This document shows, piece by piece, positions 44,238-55,818 of a stretch of 64,000 bases of DNA. Under the pieces are notes generated by a model. That model had not been told where the DNA came from and ran no database searches. It saw only the letters and a program-made list of their open reading frames with translations. The position numbers and the translations under genes were made by a program. Every line of letters begins with the position of its first letter. The first letter of the stretch is position 1. Source of the stretch: Pilaira anomala (taxonomy: Eukaryota > Mucoromycota > Mucoromycetes > Mucorales > Mucoraceae); NCBI GenBank assembly GCA_025716855.1, contig JAIXMQ010000048.1, positions 62,001-126,000 of the forward strand, given 5' to 3'.

Positions 44238-47056
44238 ATGCCGCAAACAAACGAGGAAACACCTCTACTATCAAGATTAGTAACTACTTCGGCAAGGAAA
44301 AGTAACAGTAAACTTATTTATTCCTATGTGCTTGGTTCTTTACTCTTGCTATTTATTTTTGTTTCCTCTACACGAAACACTTTACCCACGCCATTATCCG
44401 ACATTGAGGCTCGTCATTTAAAAGACTTTCCCGGAATTCATTGTTATAACGAATATCTTTCGCGTTTTACTGCTCCTCACTCAGCAAATCAGCGAGAAAA
44501 TGGTCATATCAAAGACTGGATCGTTAAATTGGCTAAAGAATTTAAGGAGGAAGCAACTCAAAATGGTATTGATATGGAAATCATTGAAAATGATCCCACT
44601 GATCTAGTCTCCAAGAGAAATAAATTCAGTACAGGTAAAAAAAATAAAATAAATAAAAAATAAAACCAAAAACCAAAAACGAAAGTTGTTGTATCTTTTA
44701 CTTTTATTCATATATTATATTTTAGATGAATATTGGATGGTTGAATCTAGAAATGTTATTATTCGTTTAGTAGGAAAAACAAACAATAAAAACGAATCGT
44801 TTATGGTTAATGCTCACTACGGTAAGACCCACTACTCAAACAAAACATGACATCATATATGTATCTTATTATTCATATTGTATCAGATAGCGTATCCACC
44901 AGTAATGGTGTTACTGACAATGGAATGGGAACAGCAGTTGCACTTGAGTTACTCCGTTACTTTGTACAACACCCTCCTCAAAATACAGTCATCTTTTTAT
45001 TCAACAATTTTGAAGAAGGTGGTTTAATTGGTGCAGATTCATTTGTAAATCATCCTTGGTTTTCAACCATTAAGCTCTATGTTAATTTAGAAGGTACTGG
45101 TGCTGGTGGTCGTGCTTTATTATTTAGAAGTAACACATTAGCTGCCGTAAAAGGTTTAGCTTCTTCTCGTGCTCACTTATTTCATGCCTCGCCACTTGGA
45201 AATGACCTGCTACAAGCTAAATTATTAAAGAGTGATACAGATTATACCGTATTCTCTAGACATGGCGTGCCTGGACTCGATATTTCTTTTTATTACCCTA
45301 GATCTCATTATCATACACAAAGAGATGATTTAGCTCATACTACGCCTCAATCACTTCAACATATGGGTCAAATGGCTTTAGGATCTGTACTTAGTATTGA
45401 TGCAAGTGAAAATATGTTGCATAATGCTGGTTCCCCTGAGCCCATCATTTATTATGATATTTTGGGTCGCGTTATGTTGGTCTATAGCTTTTTTACATGT
45501 CAGTTACTTAATATGATCGCCTTATTTTTGATTCCACTTGTCTTATTCACTTGGTCTTGGTTTTCCAGGTCTTCTTCTGCAACTAGCACTCATGTGACTG
45601 ACAAGATTGATGCTTTTAAAAAAAATGTTCGTTTAATCTCACAAGGATTCATTGCTACTCTTGTTGCCTTAATATTTATGATAGCCTTTGTAGCTTTTGC
45701 TTCTTGGATCCTGTTATTGATTAATCCTTCTGCTACATACGGTAGCATCAATTGTGTTGCCATGTACTTGACTATCGCTGCATTTTTAGGCCTTTTGTTG
45801 TCCCAATTAGCTCTTGTTCGATTATCTACTACATGTAGAATCTCTCTTTCCAACACACAAGTTGGATTTTATGGTTTGACCTGTTTCTGGTGGGTTTTAC
45901 TCGCTTTTGCTACCTACCTAGGATCACAAAAAGTAGCTGCTATTTATTTTGCTATTTATTTCTTTGTAAGCAGCACCTTGGCTACGATCCTTTTAGTTCG
46001 TACTACACCTGAAAGTGTAGACGAAGTAGATGAATCAGCTGCCACCAATAGTAAATATTGGTTTGCTGCTTTCCTGGTTCAAATTTTGTTACCTTTTACT
46101 TTAATGTCAGAGTTCTTGTTGCTTTCCATGAACTCAATGCGTCATACCAGTGCGGATGGTACACCTGAAACTGCAAGTAAGTTATTTGTTTTTGTTTTTT
46201 ATTTACATTTTACATGTACTGATAATCTATATATATATATATTTTTTTTTAAAAAAAAAAAGTTTATTTCTTAATTGCTGTTCCCATCATATTGATTGTA
46301 ATCCATTTATTACCTTGGGTTCATGCGGCAAGAGATTTAAAAAAGGCAGCACTTGTTACTACTGCCATTTTCATTATTTTTTTCATGATTAGTATCGTCA
46401 CCAGCCCATTCGATGGCGATACCTCTCCTAATAGAATTGTGTTCAATCAAGAGTATAATGCTTCTGATGCTTTATCTACTGTAGCTCTCATTACCGGATC
46501 TTCATTTGGCGTTCTTGAAAAGACATTAAAATTAGTACTCAACAAGAAAGAATATGAAAGCTCGGAATGCCAACCTTATTTGATATATCAAACTCGTTGT
46601 ACTTATCAAACTGATTTGACACCCGTGTATGGTAGAACACCAGAAAGTGAAATTGATGTGATTGCGTTCCCTAAATTATGTGTTGATGGTACATGCCATG
46701 TCAAGGTGAATACTAAAGTACAGAATAGTTTACTCTGTCAATTCCAGTTTAGTAATCAACATATCAAAGGATTTAATGCTTGGGTAAATGACAATCATAT
46801 CAAACCAGAAAATGATACAATTCATGCAATTACAGCCTATACAAGCACATTAGCTAGCACAATGAAATGGGATTTCTCATTTGACGATAATCAATCTGCT
46901 GGTGAAGCACTTTTTACTTGCATATATGATGATTGGACTGAAGGTGAATTACCGGCCTTTACTAAACTCAGAGATGATTTACCTATTCAGAACTTGTTGA
47001 CCATGAAAGGAGGTGTAGGACTTGCTAAAGTTCATTATCATTCAATTTCACTTTAA
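44238..47056 (+). CDS. Vacuolar membrane protease PFF1 (M28 family)
   Basis: Zinc aminopeptidase-type protease anchored in the vacuolar membrane. Four exons: 44238-44634, 44726-44821, 44887-46176, 46263-47056; 858 aa in frame. An N-terminal signal anchor near residues 30-50 follows a dileucine-type NEETPLLSR sorting motif. The M28 domain has the zinc ligands in FMVNAHYDSVSTSNGVTDNG, NNFEEGGLIGADSF, LEGTGAGGRA and RSHYHTQRDDL. About eight further membrane segments come after it, then a lumenal domain with paired cysteines. I chose MPQTNEE as the start; an in-frame ATG at 44145 would add about 31 residues of leader. Confidence 0.92.
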
Positions 47057-47136
47057 AAGTGAATTTTTTAATCTCTATGTATATTTATTATATATGTATT
47101 TTTTTTTTATTTTTCAATTTCTATACAATTTTAAAT

Positions 47137-47754
47137 TTATTTCTTTGTCTTGGTCTTATCCAATTGTTCTTGTTTCCATAATGCTTGGAGAGGTTGGAAA
47201 GCCTTTCCGGGTTGATCTCTTAAATACCACAACTTGGCTCTTCTGAATTTAATTTCATTAGGCTTTTGCATCACCTTGATACTCTTCAACAAAGGTGAAT
47301 AAAGAGAATATCTTTGTTCAACACCAATACGCATAACAATATTACGAAGAGTGAAGTTGGTATCAATACCCTTTCTACGGATAGAAATACAAACACCCAT
47401 AAATGTAGAAGAGGTAGTCTCTCCAGGTCCATTCAAAGTTTCAACTAATACAATAGATCCAGGCTTTACTCCTTGAGCATTGGTTTTTGAGAATAATTCA
47501 CGACGTCCATCAATGTTGGATTTTTCAATTTGTTGTTGTGTAATGGCTTCCATAACATTGACCTTGGGTGTCTTTTTCACAGCTGCTGCAGTGGTGTATT
47601 GAACTATTTTAAAATATTTTACGTTGTTAGCATAAAACAAAAACTCGTAACGTCTTTCATATCTCTATTTTTTATTTTTTTTACGTTTTGTGTTGAGACA
47701 TGGTCGAAGAGCCCTTGTTGTTAATCTAGTGGCAGCAGTCTTGAGGGCGTTCAT
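47137..47754 (-). CDS. Mitochondrial ribosomal protein bL19m
   Basis: Large-subunit mitoribosomal protein (yeast Img1 type). Two exons, 47754-47685 and 47603-47137; 178 aa in frame. The start MNALKTAATRLTTRALRPCL is a typical presequence. The L19 core shows KPGSIVLVETLNGPGETTSSTFMGVCISIRRKGIDTNFTLRN, IGVEQRYSLYSPLLKSIKV and KFRRAKLWYLRDQPGKAF. It is tail to tail with PFF1, 80 bp between stops. Confidence 0.93.
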
Positions 47755-48375
47755 ATTCAATGTAGAAGAAGGTGTCAAAACTTGAAAAAACCCCGGTAGG
47801 TGGAGAATCAAGTGAAAAGAAAAAAAAAATTCCAAAATTGAGGGGTTCCTATTGAAACAGTCACAGTAGGTCAAATTCGTCTTCGTGAAAAGATGCTTTA
47901 TGCAATGGAATCAAATGTGAGTACGGCTATATATCAGTAGATCCACTAAATACATAGCATTAGTAGACAATAGTATTTACCTGGCTCTGTTAATTTTTTT
48001 ATTTCTTATTATTTTTTTTACTCCAAAAACTTGATTGTAGCATATTTAATTTTGTCACGGAAAATGATTAGAAGATAATTAAAAATAATATTTATACCGT
48101 GTATGCATAGCTATTTTTTATAGAATTAGAGCACTTTAATTTTAACTAAACATTTCTCGGATTTACTGATAAATAAGGATTAGTTAATTTTTTTTTTTTT
48201 TTTTTTTTTTACCACACTGCTAATGAAATGAGTTTTCATGCTGTCAAAAATTTCAAGCTCTATAATGGTTTCTATTTTGTCTTCAGAGTAAGAGTCAGAT
48301 ATATATAATATTTGATTTATTGAATATATAGTTGGTACAGAACAAAAATTTCTACATAGAAAGACAAAATTTCTT

Positions 48376-48406
<31 letters not shown>

Positions 48407-48839
48407 CTTCTTTATGACTAATTATTAAGATTGATATGAACGAAGTAAAAAATGTATAGTCAAGTACATCACTCGTGTAGCTCTTTTTGACGGGATTTCT
48501 TTCATACGCCAATATTACAAGTCTAGATTATGCTAAAAGAACCATTTCGTCATTATCAGCTAACCACAAGGTTTTTAATAACTTTATGTAAGCGTGTCAT
48601 AAAAAACATTTGGCGCTTATTTATATTAAGATAATACTATTATTTCCTTCGATGGAATTACTAAATAAAGATTCTACTAATAGTCATTTTCTTTATTGGG
48701 ATCGTTTTAGAAGTTTTAAAGACGATGTTTATTTCTGATAAAATATATGAAGAAGAATGAAGTAAAATATAATATAATAATAATTATAGCTTGAAACAAA
48801 AGGATTATTTTTTAGAGATTTGTAGGGAACTAAACAAAA

Positions 48840-48903
<64 letters not shown>

Positions 48904-49007
48904 TAGGGAAGCAAACAAAAGGCGGCCTTTTTAAATTTTTTGAGGCTAATGGGTGGGAAAAAAAAAGACGTTAGTAAAAAAAAAAAAAATATTGGTGTAT
49001 GTGTGAA
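47755..49007. other. Gene-free region with very long homopolymers
   Basis: No gene. It contains T22-type and A24-type runs near 48189 and 48382, and the 60-nt T tract described separately. Confidence 0.5.
48818..48930. repeat. 60-nt poly-T tract inside a tandem motif
   Basis: T runs unbroken from 48843 to 48902. On both sides stands the unit TTTGTAGGGAA followed by two variable bases and AAACAAAAGG (48819-48841 and 48900-48923), with a related GAAACAAAAGGATT upstream at 48793. The T tract therefore occupies the position of the short spacer in an older tandem repeat. Confidence 0.75.
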
Positions 49008-49811
49008 TCAGCTTACCTTATTTGAAAAGCTCAAATCTTTATCTACAAAAGTCCAATCTTCATCAAAGGTTGGAACATTTGGTTTTTGGACAAGAACCAT
49101 ATCATCGATATCTTCAGTATGTAAAGAAATGCCATCTTTCATATGGATAGTATCTTTCATAGCATCGGCAAATGCAGCTGGATACCAGGTTGATTCATGG
49201 TAAAGTACACCAGCAGAAAGGTCAGTACCAAGATCACTAACATCATCATCACTAACATCACCAATATCACCAACATCACCAACATCACCAACATCACCAG
49301 CATCACCAGCATCACCAGCGTTAGTTTTAAACAAAGATTTACTATCTTTCAATTTGAGAGCATCGGCAAAAGAAGCTGGATACCAAGTGGATTTACCAAG
49401 AAGTGCTGCAGCGGAAAGATCAGTACCAACACCATTAACATTTGCTTTTGCTTGAGATTCATTGCGGCCCATTTGGAATAAATAATCTCCCATTGATTTC
49501 TTCTCCATAACAAAAAAGTTATACACAGCGAAAGCACCATTGACAAGTGATTGAGCAATACCAGTTGATAAACCTTTAGCCATAATATCAAGACATTTAC
49601 GGTGGGGCACATAGGAATTCATAAGCTCTTCCATTTCTTGAGTGACACGAGGAGGTACATGATAAGGATCATATTGGGCATCTGTAGTATAATATCTGGT
49701 TGAACGTTTATAATCCTTGATAGAGGAATTGAGGCTGTCAAAACAGCTGGCGACGTAGAAAAGATATTGTCTTGCAAAAGCAGAAACAGAATAAAACTCG
49801 AATGAGAACAT
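49008..49811 (-). CDS. Unrecognised 267-aa protein with internal duplication
   Basis: Single-exon ORF from ATG (MFSFEFYSVSAFARQYL) to stop. No signal peptide is obvious; one hydrophobic stretch (SLVNGAFAVYNFFVM) lies near residue 110. The block GTDLSAAALLGKSTWYPASF with FADALKLKD recurs about 65 residues later as GTDLSAGVLYHESTWYPAAF with FADAMKDTI. A collagen-like triplet run of GDA/GDV/GDI separates the two copies. The ending is acidic. Function unknown. The ORF continues upstream of the chosen ATG only through poly-F from a T-run. Confidence 0.6.
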   Translation of the reverse strand: MFSFEFYSVSAFARQYLFYVASCFDSLNSSIKDYKRSTRYYTTDAQYDPYHVPPRVTQEMEELMNSYVPHRKCLDIMAKGLSTGIAQSLVNGAFAVYNFFVMEKKSMGDYLFQMGRNESQAKANVNGVGTDLSAAALLGKSTWYPASFADALKLKDSKSLFKTNAGDAGDAGDVGDVGDVGDIGDVSDDDVSDLGTDLSAGVLYHESTWYPAAFADAMKDTIHMKDGISLHTEDIDDMVLVQKPNVPTFDEDWTFVDKDLSFSNKVS

Positions 49812-50336
49812 AGTTATTAAGACTTTAGAATAAAATAAAGTAGTTGTTTGAATAAAGAAGAAGAAGAAAAAAAAAAAAAAGAGGGTGAAAGGACAACCAG
49901 CTTTATATAAGATAAAGTTTACTAGAAAGACTGTTTTTTTTAAAAAAAGTACAAGGCTATGGTATTTGTTTATCAACACAACCATCAACCTAGTTTTTTT
50001 TTTATAGCCCAGTTATTAAAAAGGTTATGTAATCATAGGAAGTACACAATGCAAATTAATTTTCGGTTCTTTAGTCTGGAACACATCCGAAATAATATGA
50101 TAATTCCCATCAGATCTTATACAAAAGCATTTTTCTAACACACACCAAATAAAACCTAATTTCACTTTTCTTTATTTTATATAATAATGGGAGTGCCTAT
50201 ATAATTCAAGAAATGCATTACTTTAATTTCTCATTTGATGAAATAGTTTTCTTTTGATGAAATAGTTTTCTCTTTTGCTTTTAATTTTACCGTATGACAA
50301 CATGTCATTAATCTGACGGCTCTTGCTGATTTGAAG

Positions 50337-50367
<31 letters not shown>

Positions 50368-50604
50368 TAAATAAATCAAAATACTCGGGTTTCAACAACA
50401 AATTCAATACCTTTTCAGTTAAAGTTACAGTATTGTGTTTTGAAATAGAAAATCCTCATAATGTCAACTCATAAATAAGCATTGGTACGAAGCTTTAATT
50501 TTTGAGATATTATTCTAATTTATGAAGTAAGAGGCTCTTTTATTTGTCCGCACCAAGAAAGATGATATTGATGAAACACAAACATGTTTATTTAATTTTT
50601 TTTA
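49812..50604. other. Intergenic region
   Basis: No gene recognised. It has A26 near 50337-50364 and a duplicated GATGAAATAGTTTTCT at 50237 and 50258. Confidence 0.45.
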
Positions 50605-50700
50605 TTACAAAACAAAACATGAATCTTTCATGCCACTGCTTGTTTGATTACATACACTATCCAGGCAAGATATTTCATCAAGAAAGAACAACTTTGAAAC
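50605..50700 (-). pseudogene. Dispersed coding remnant, copy 2
   Basis: Minus-strand exon after a CTACAG acceptor: VSKLFFLDEISCLDSVCNQT...GMKDSCFVL then stop. It matches the broken copy at 26000-26111. No upstream exon could be joined. Confidence 0.45.
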
Positions 50701-50773
50701 CTGTAGTATAATACATCTGTTAGTAATGTGGTAAGATATTATCACTAATAATTTTCAATAAAAAAAGCTCTTT

Positions 50774-51193
50774 ATGAAAAGACACTCACAGGTCTCAATC
50801 GGCTGTAATATTCTAGCGAAGAGAGTAGATCAGCTTAAAATGATAAATATTTTTCCTTCTCCGCAATATACAAAAAGGTTGTCAACAGAAGAAGTTAGTA
50901 TGGTAAGAGAAATTAAGCAAGACGAAGTCGCAAAAAATATTGTGTTAAATAAAGCTGATATCGATAATTACGGATTCTATTTGGAGCTGTCATATATAAA
51001 TACGCAGATGGTGACTTCAGAAGCAATGCTAGCTGAGGGGATAGAACCGCCATGCAGACGAGACATAATAATTCTTATATTATTTATTGTTTGCAAAATA
51101 GTGGGCGTTTTAGTAGAAAATATGGGATGGGCTTACACAGGTAATGATAGCAATAGTTTTAATGAGAAGGAAGAAAATAATTTACATGTATAA
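50774..51193 (+). CDS. Orphan 139-aa ORF, possibly a relic
   Basis: Open from ATG to stop with protein-like composition: KRHSQVSIGCNILAKRVDQL, YTKRLSTEEVSMVREIKQDE, EPPCRRDIIILILFIVCKIVGV (one hydrophobic segment), ending EENNLHV. It lies beside a transposon-like remnant and ahead of AT-rich repeats. I do not recognise it; it may be a fragment of a larger lost gene. Confidence 0.3.
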   Translation: MKRHSQVSIGCNILAKRVDQLKMINIFPSPQYTKRLSTEEVSMVREIKQDEVAKNIVLNKADIDNYGFYLELSYINTQMVTSEAMLAEGIEPPCRRDIIILILFIVCKIVGVLVENMGWAYTGNDSNSFNEKEENNLHV

Positions 51194-52907
51194 GCTTTAT
51201 AGAAGAAAAAAATTAATATACAATGATGCAGTTAGAGTAGTAAGAGCTGAATTTTAAGAAAATACAGCTACATGGATTAAGTTTGATTGGCCATCCTATC
51301 TGTTATTTAAAGTAATGTAGCTGTTTATTATCCTTAATAATTAATATTACCAGTACTCTTGTATATATTTTTTAAAGTCTCAAAATAGTTAAAGAAACAT
51401 TTCAAAGTAAAGTCCTTCAATATTAACTATTTTATTATACAATACTATATCCAGAAAATTTTAAATTTAGATGGGTAGATGATTGTACATAAAGATATAT
51501 TTTTTTATATGTAAAAAATATACTTTCTCTAACAAAAACTGTTTTCCTTACATGCACTACAAATGGAGAGTGCATGTAGCATGGTCTACACACACCTCGT
51601 TTTTCAGCTCCAGAAATCAAAATTTTGACAAAAAATATATTCTTGTCAAAGTAAGGTTCCTCTAAATCAACTATTTAATTAAACAATATGATATACAAAA
51701 AGTGTAGAATTTGAAGACGCATCTTTCTATATAATTTGATTTATATTATTGGAAACAGAAAATATACTTGCCCTAACAAAAACTGTACACCGTTTTATCA
51801 CAATAACCATTAATATTTGTAATTATTTTATTTTGGTTTTTACATCATTCGAAAGAGTGCAAAATTCTGTATTTACCGTTAAAAGAACAAGCTTTAAAAC
51901 CTTTTTAATCTAAAGTTGTATGGATATTTCTGAATTTTGAAAGAATCCATGGGGGGGAGACTAGCAAAATTTTCTAAAAAATGGAATTTTTTTCACAGCT
52001 TAAAAAAAAATAAAAATTAGAAATGCAGATATATCTTTGTATTTAAATGGTTTTAAAGTTTAGCTTTTTATTAATGTCTAAGGTAGAATTTGACGCTCTT
52101 TCGAATGATGTAAAAATCAAAGTAGTATAATTATAAAGTTTAATAGTCATTGCGAGAAAGCATAGATTCTATTAGGACATGTATATTTTTTATATACAAG
52201 ATAATAAATCTAAATGCATAGAAATCTTAGTTTTTAAATTCTACATCTTTGGAATATAACATTGTCTAACAAAATACGTCTGTATCCTGATTTGGTTTTT
52301 TTCCTGTTTTTGGACCTAAAAATTGAGATTTGGGTCCAAATTTCTTTCTTTTCAAATTGAAGTCTTTTATTTCACCTATTCTATTATACAATATAACATA
52401 CAATCGATGCAAAATTTAAAGGCGCATCTTTCTATTGATTTAGAATTGTTATTTTTTTATGTAGAAAATATACTTACCCTGACAAAAACCGTAATTTGAC
52501 TTTCTCACAATAATCTTTAATCTTTATCATTACTCTACTTTGATTTTTACACCATTCGAAAGAGCGTCAAATTCTATATTATAAACCATTCAATAGCTTT
52601 GCTCTACAATTCTTATAATCCCAAGATATATCCACATTTAAAACTCTTGAAAAAATCCAAAGGTCGGAACCTGCGGATTTTTACCTAAAAATTCACTTTT
52701 CCCCCCTTTTCCAATGATTTGATTGGCTCAAAAAAAATTTCATTGTAGCAAAGAAAAAAACTTTTTTTTTTTTTTGGCTTTAGCTCTCATGACATTTACT
52801 CTTCCCTAACAATTGGCTCTATTAAGTCTATCGCTGTTCAACAAGAATAACCGTAACAGTAACAATAAACCTTTCCGAACAGTTATCACTGATTTCTTCC
52901 CCCGACA
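51194..52907. repeat. Triplicated and partly inverted AT-rich repeat field
   Basis: Three direct, diverged copies of a 110-200-bp unit begin near 51431, 51672 and 52376; each has a TTATACAATA-like start, (G)GCGCATCTTTCTAT in two copies, then AAAATATACTT and CTAACAAAAACTGT. A CATTCGAAAGAGNGCNAAATTCT block follows copies two and three (51845, 52552). The same block is present inverted at 52087-52120. No coding capacity is visible. Confidence 0.65.
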
Positions 52908-52952
52908 GGGAGCATTTAGGCTATACAGTAGCGGATAAAGCTAAATGCTCCC
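52908..52952. repeat. 12-bp inverted repeat, upstream of the transposase
   Basis: GGGAGCATTTAG (52908-52919) and CTAAATGCTCCC (52941-52952) are perfect reverse complements with a 21-nt loop. It could be an element end, a hairpin or a protein-binding site. Confidence 0.6.
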
Positions 52953-52980
52953 TGATCTCGCAGCCACATTTGAGGACATT

Positions 52981-52997
52981 TTAAGGATATTCCTTAA
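52981..52997. repeat. Palindrome TTAAGGA-TAT-TCCTTAA
   Basis: A 7-bp arm palindrome 444 bp upstream of the transposase start. Its arms TTAAGGA/TCCTTAA reappear in the larger hairpin downstream of the gene. Confidence 0.6.
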
Positions 52998-53440
52998 GTC
53001 TTTTTTCAAGGTGCTGAGATGGGTCTTTTCGTACTTATATTTTTATAAACTAATATATTCAACAACTTCTTGACTGTAATAACCCGCTTCTATCTCTTTA
53101 GTAGCGATTAAGTTTAGGAATTAAATAGGGTATAAAAGGCTTGTTTTATTTAAGTAATATATGTTTTTAGGTTTTTTAATGGGTCCGGAGTGTCATCTGA
53201 TATTGTTCGTTCGACAAATAAAGCTAAAATCACCTTGAATACTGATTATTGTCGATCTCATCCACAAAAAGCACAGGAGAGCCCTACAGTTAAATACCAG
53301 ACGCGGCGACCTCACCACAAAGGGTACTTTGTTTATTTTTTCAGTATTTTTTTTCAACGTGTTTTATTTATTTTTTCAACGTACTTTTTTTCAAGTGTTT
53401 TTATTTAATTATTATTATTTTTTAACACAACTTACTGAAA

Positions 53441-54640
53441 ATGCATAACTCTGACCTTAAACAATTACTCCAATTACTCCGAAGCCAAGGTTTAACTTAC
53501 TTCTTTTTAAACAACTTTGACGAAGATTGCCTTTCTTTCATGGCTTTATGGGCTTGTATTGAAGAAAGTAGATACTTGCGCCCAAGAGAAACAGTCCCCA
53601 AGCTCAATATGACTTTGAAGATTGATCTTCTGCACGCTCTTGATAATGGACGTGTTGTTCAAGAAATACGAATGTCTTTGGAGTCATTCAACATTTTGCA
53701 TGACAAGATTGCTATGCATAAGGTTTATGCAGACCTAAGCAGAAGAAGAACAGATGTAAGAGTTCAAATGATCGTAGCATTGGAGAAGCTGGGATGTTAC
53801 GGTAACGGAATGTCTGTTGGAAGACTTGCCAGATCAGCTGGTATAAGTGGTAAAATATTTTAAAATTTAAATTTTAAGTTCCATTACGCGTCTAATTTTC
53901 AATATTCTAATTAAATAGAAGGCTCAGTCATCAACTTTACGAACCGGTTTCTTGTTGCCGTTGTTTCGACCATGAATAAAACCAGCATAGCATGGCCTGA
54001 TAATGAAGAAAAAAACAGTATCAAGTCCAGAATCGAAAGTAAGTTTGGATTTCCCTCTTGTATCGGATTTGTGGATGGTACACTTGTTCCTTTGACAACT
54101 GCCCCCCATTGGAGTCATCAAGACTTTTTTTCAAGAAAAGGTTTTTATGCCATAGCAGTAATGATAGTTTGCGATGATAATGGTCGTATCATCCATTTGT
54201 TTTCTGGCCATGCAGGAAGTGCCCATGATAGTCGGGTATACAGCAACAGTCAACTGGCAGTAACACCGTCTCGCTTCTTTGAACGTGGAGAGTATATCTT
54301 GGCGGATTCGGCATATTCTGCCACCCTTACTACTTTGCCCGTGTTTAAGACACCTTCGCATGGAAAGCTGAGTGTCGAAGAAACAGCCTTCAACAAGAAG
54401 CATTCTTCTGCTAGGGTAACAGTTGAACACTGTATCGGGAACTTGAAAGATCGATTTCAAAGTCTGAGAGGCCTCAACCTGCAAGTGAACGGAAAAGAGG
54501 ATGTGGCAAGAATCAACGTCTGGATCAGAACTTGCTGCATCCTCAACAATTTTCTGCTGGAAATCAAAGACAATGCCAGGCTGAGAGAGAAACGTGGTGA
54601 TGGCGCCGCCCATATTCCTGATAACGTGTCGAATGACTGA
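53441..54640 (+). CDS. PIF/Harbinger-type (DDE_Tnp_4) transposase
   Basis: Two exons, 53441-53849 and 53919-54640; 376 aa with no stop or frameshift. The N-terminal part ends in a helix-turn-helix-like block (CYGNGMSVGRLARSAGIS), as in HARBI1-type proteins. The nuclease core shows GFVDGTLVPL (first Asp), the conserved HDSRVYSNS, ILADSAYSA (second Asp) and VEHCIGNLKDRFQSLRGL (Glu). The base composition is less AT-rich than its surroundings, suggesting a recent arrival or selection. A Myb-like partner protein, usual for these elements, was not found in the window, so it may depend on another copy or be domesticated. Confidence 0.9.
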
Positions 54641-54846
54641 CATGCCTGAAATGAACCAGGAGTATGGGCAGGAGCAACAGGAAACAAGTCTCGCCGTTTC
54701 CACGAGTAAGCCTTTTTGGGAAGCTGAGAGTGGTCCTGAGCTGAGGCTCATAATGATGAAAACAATTTTAAATAAATAATAATAATAAAAAAATGGTTTT
54801 GTAATTGTGTTTTTTTAAAAAATATTTTTTAAGGAACTTTTGTTAG

Positions 54847-54877
54847 GTTTTAAGGACCTACTTCAGGTCCTTAAAAC
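54847..54877. repeat. 13-bp perfect hairpin downstream of the transposase
   Basis: GTTTTAAGGACCT (54847-54859), loop ACTTC, then AGGTCCTTAAAAC (54865-54877). It could act as an RNA 3' hairpin for the transposase transcript or mark an element end. Confidence 0.75.
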
Positions 54878-54922
54878 TTAAAAAAAATCTCAAAGAGTTT
54901 ATTGGATGGATTTTATATTTTC

Positions 54923-55252
54923 CTATTCAGTTTTTAAGTTTTCAGTTTTAAGTTGCGGATTGAAACCCTTTATTATTACCTGTTCATTGATCTTCGTGAT
55001 CATAGAGATAGCCACCTGCTTCTCGATCGCATCTGCAATATTTCTTCTCTCTTTTTCAAATAATGAAAGCTTTGCTGGTTGAATACCTAAACTTATTTGG
55101 ATAAGATCCCTTCTGTAATCAAGTACGAGGTTGTCACTTAGCATGTAAATAAGCTTATCAATACGACGATGGTTTCTAGAACGGCCTAAATAAAAAGTTT
55201 TCAACTTGTTATGGTAAGATTCTTTCAAATTGTTAGTATAGAATGAAGCATC
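54923..55252 (-). pseudogene. C-terminal exon of a MULE-like transposase
   Basis: Minus-strand exon after a CTCTAG acceptor: DASFYTNNLKESYHNKLKTF followed by YLGRSRNHRRIDKLIYMLSD. The pattern N-N-x-x-E-S-x-H-N-x-L-K-x-x-Y-L with a basic RNRRxDxLI is what I know from the end of MULE transposase cores in fungi. No upstream core is present: a solo LTR starts 41 bp further on. It is therefore a truncated relic. Confidence 0.55.
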
Positions 55253-55292
55253 CTAGAGTAAAAAAAAAAAAAAAATACGAGATTGTAATTAC

Positions 55293-55818
55293 TGTTACGC
55301 CTCTTTAATTTCAATTGAGGGTAATACCAACTTTCAAAAAACATATAAATACCCCTTCTAAAAACAACATAAATAAATCTTCAATCAAGTAATAACTTAA
55401 AATAAGTTCATTTGTATTCACTGTCTGGTTCTTTAATATTCCTTCCCGATTCTTCATTGTTTACTTTCTATTGTGTATTTATTACCTCTCAAAGTATCTT
55501 TCTAAGAATTCGTTGCTTAATATTCATTACCTTTCGTCTATAATATAAATAAATTTAATATTTCTTTGTGAATCTCTGTATTTCCTACTCTTATCTTATT
55601 GCTAGTCATCCCATTGTTAAATAATAACTTTGCTGATACTCCTTTAAAGACAACTAGTATACCATTTCTAATAAACTAAATAAAATAAAGTCTTTCTAAG
55701 TTGACAACTAAATAGTCTGGTGCTCACATTTTTATTTACTTCTTTATTATCTGTATCCTCTTTCTACATTTAATAACTATCCCCAACTTATACATCTAAA
55801 TAATCCCTAGCTGTATCA
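55293..55818 (+). mobile_element. Solo LTR, copy B, with target-site duplication
   Basis: A 526-bp block starting TGTTACGCC and ending CTGTATCA, homologous to 9055-9587. TTAC (55289-55292) is repeated right after it (55819-55822); counted one base later the duplication is TTACT on both sides. It has TG...CA ends as expected for an LTR, and no internal retrotransposon sequence. Confidence 0.8.

Noticed and set aside
54131..54751. 206-aa antisense ORF
   Set aside because: Lies opposite the transposase, whose catalytic motifs fix the true strand.
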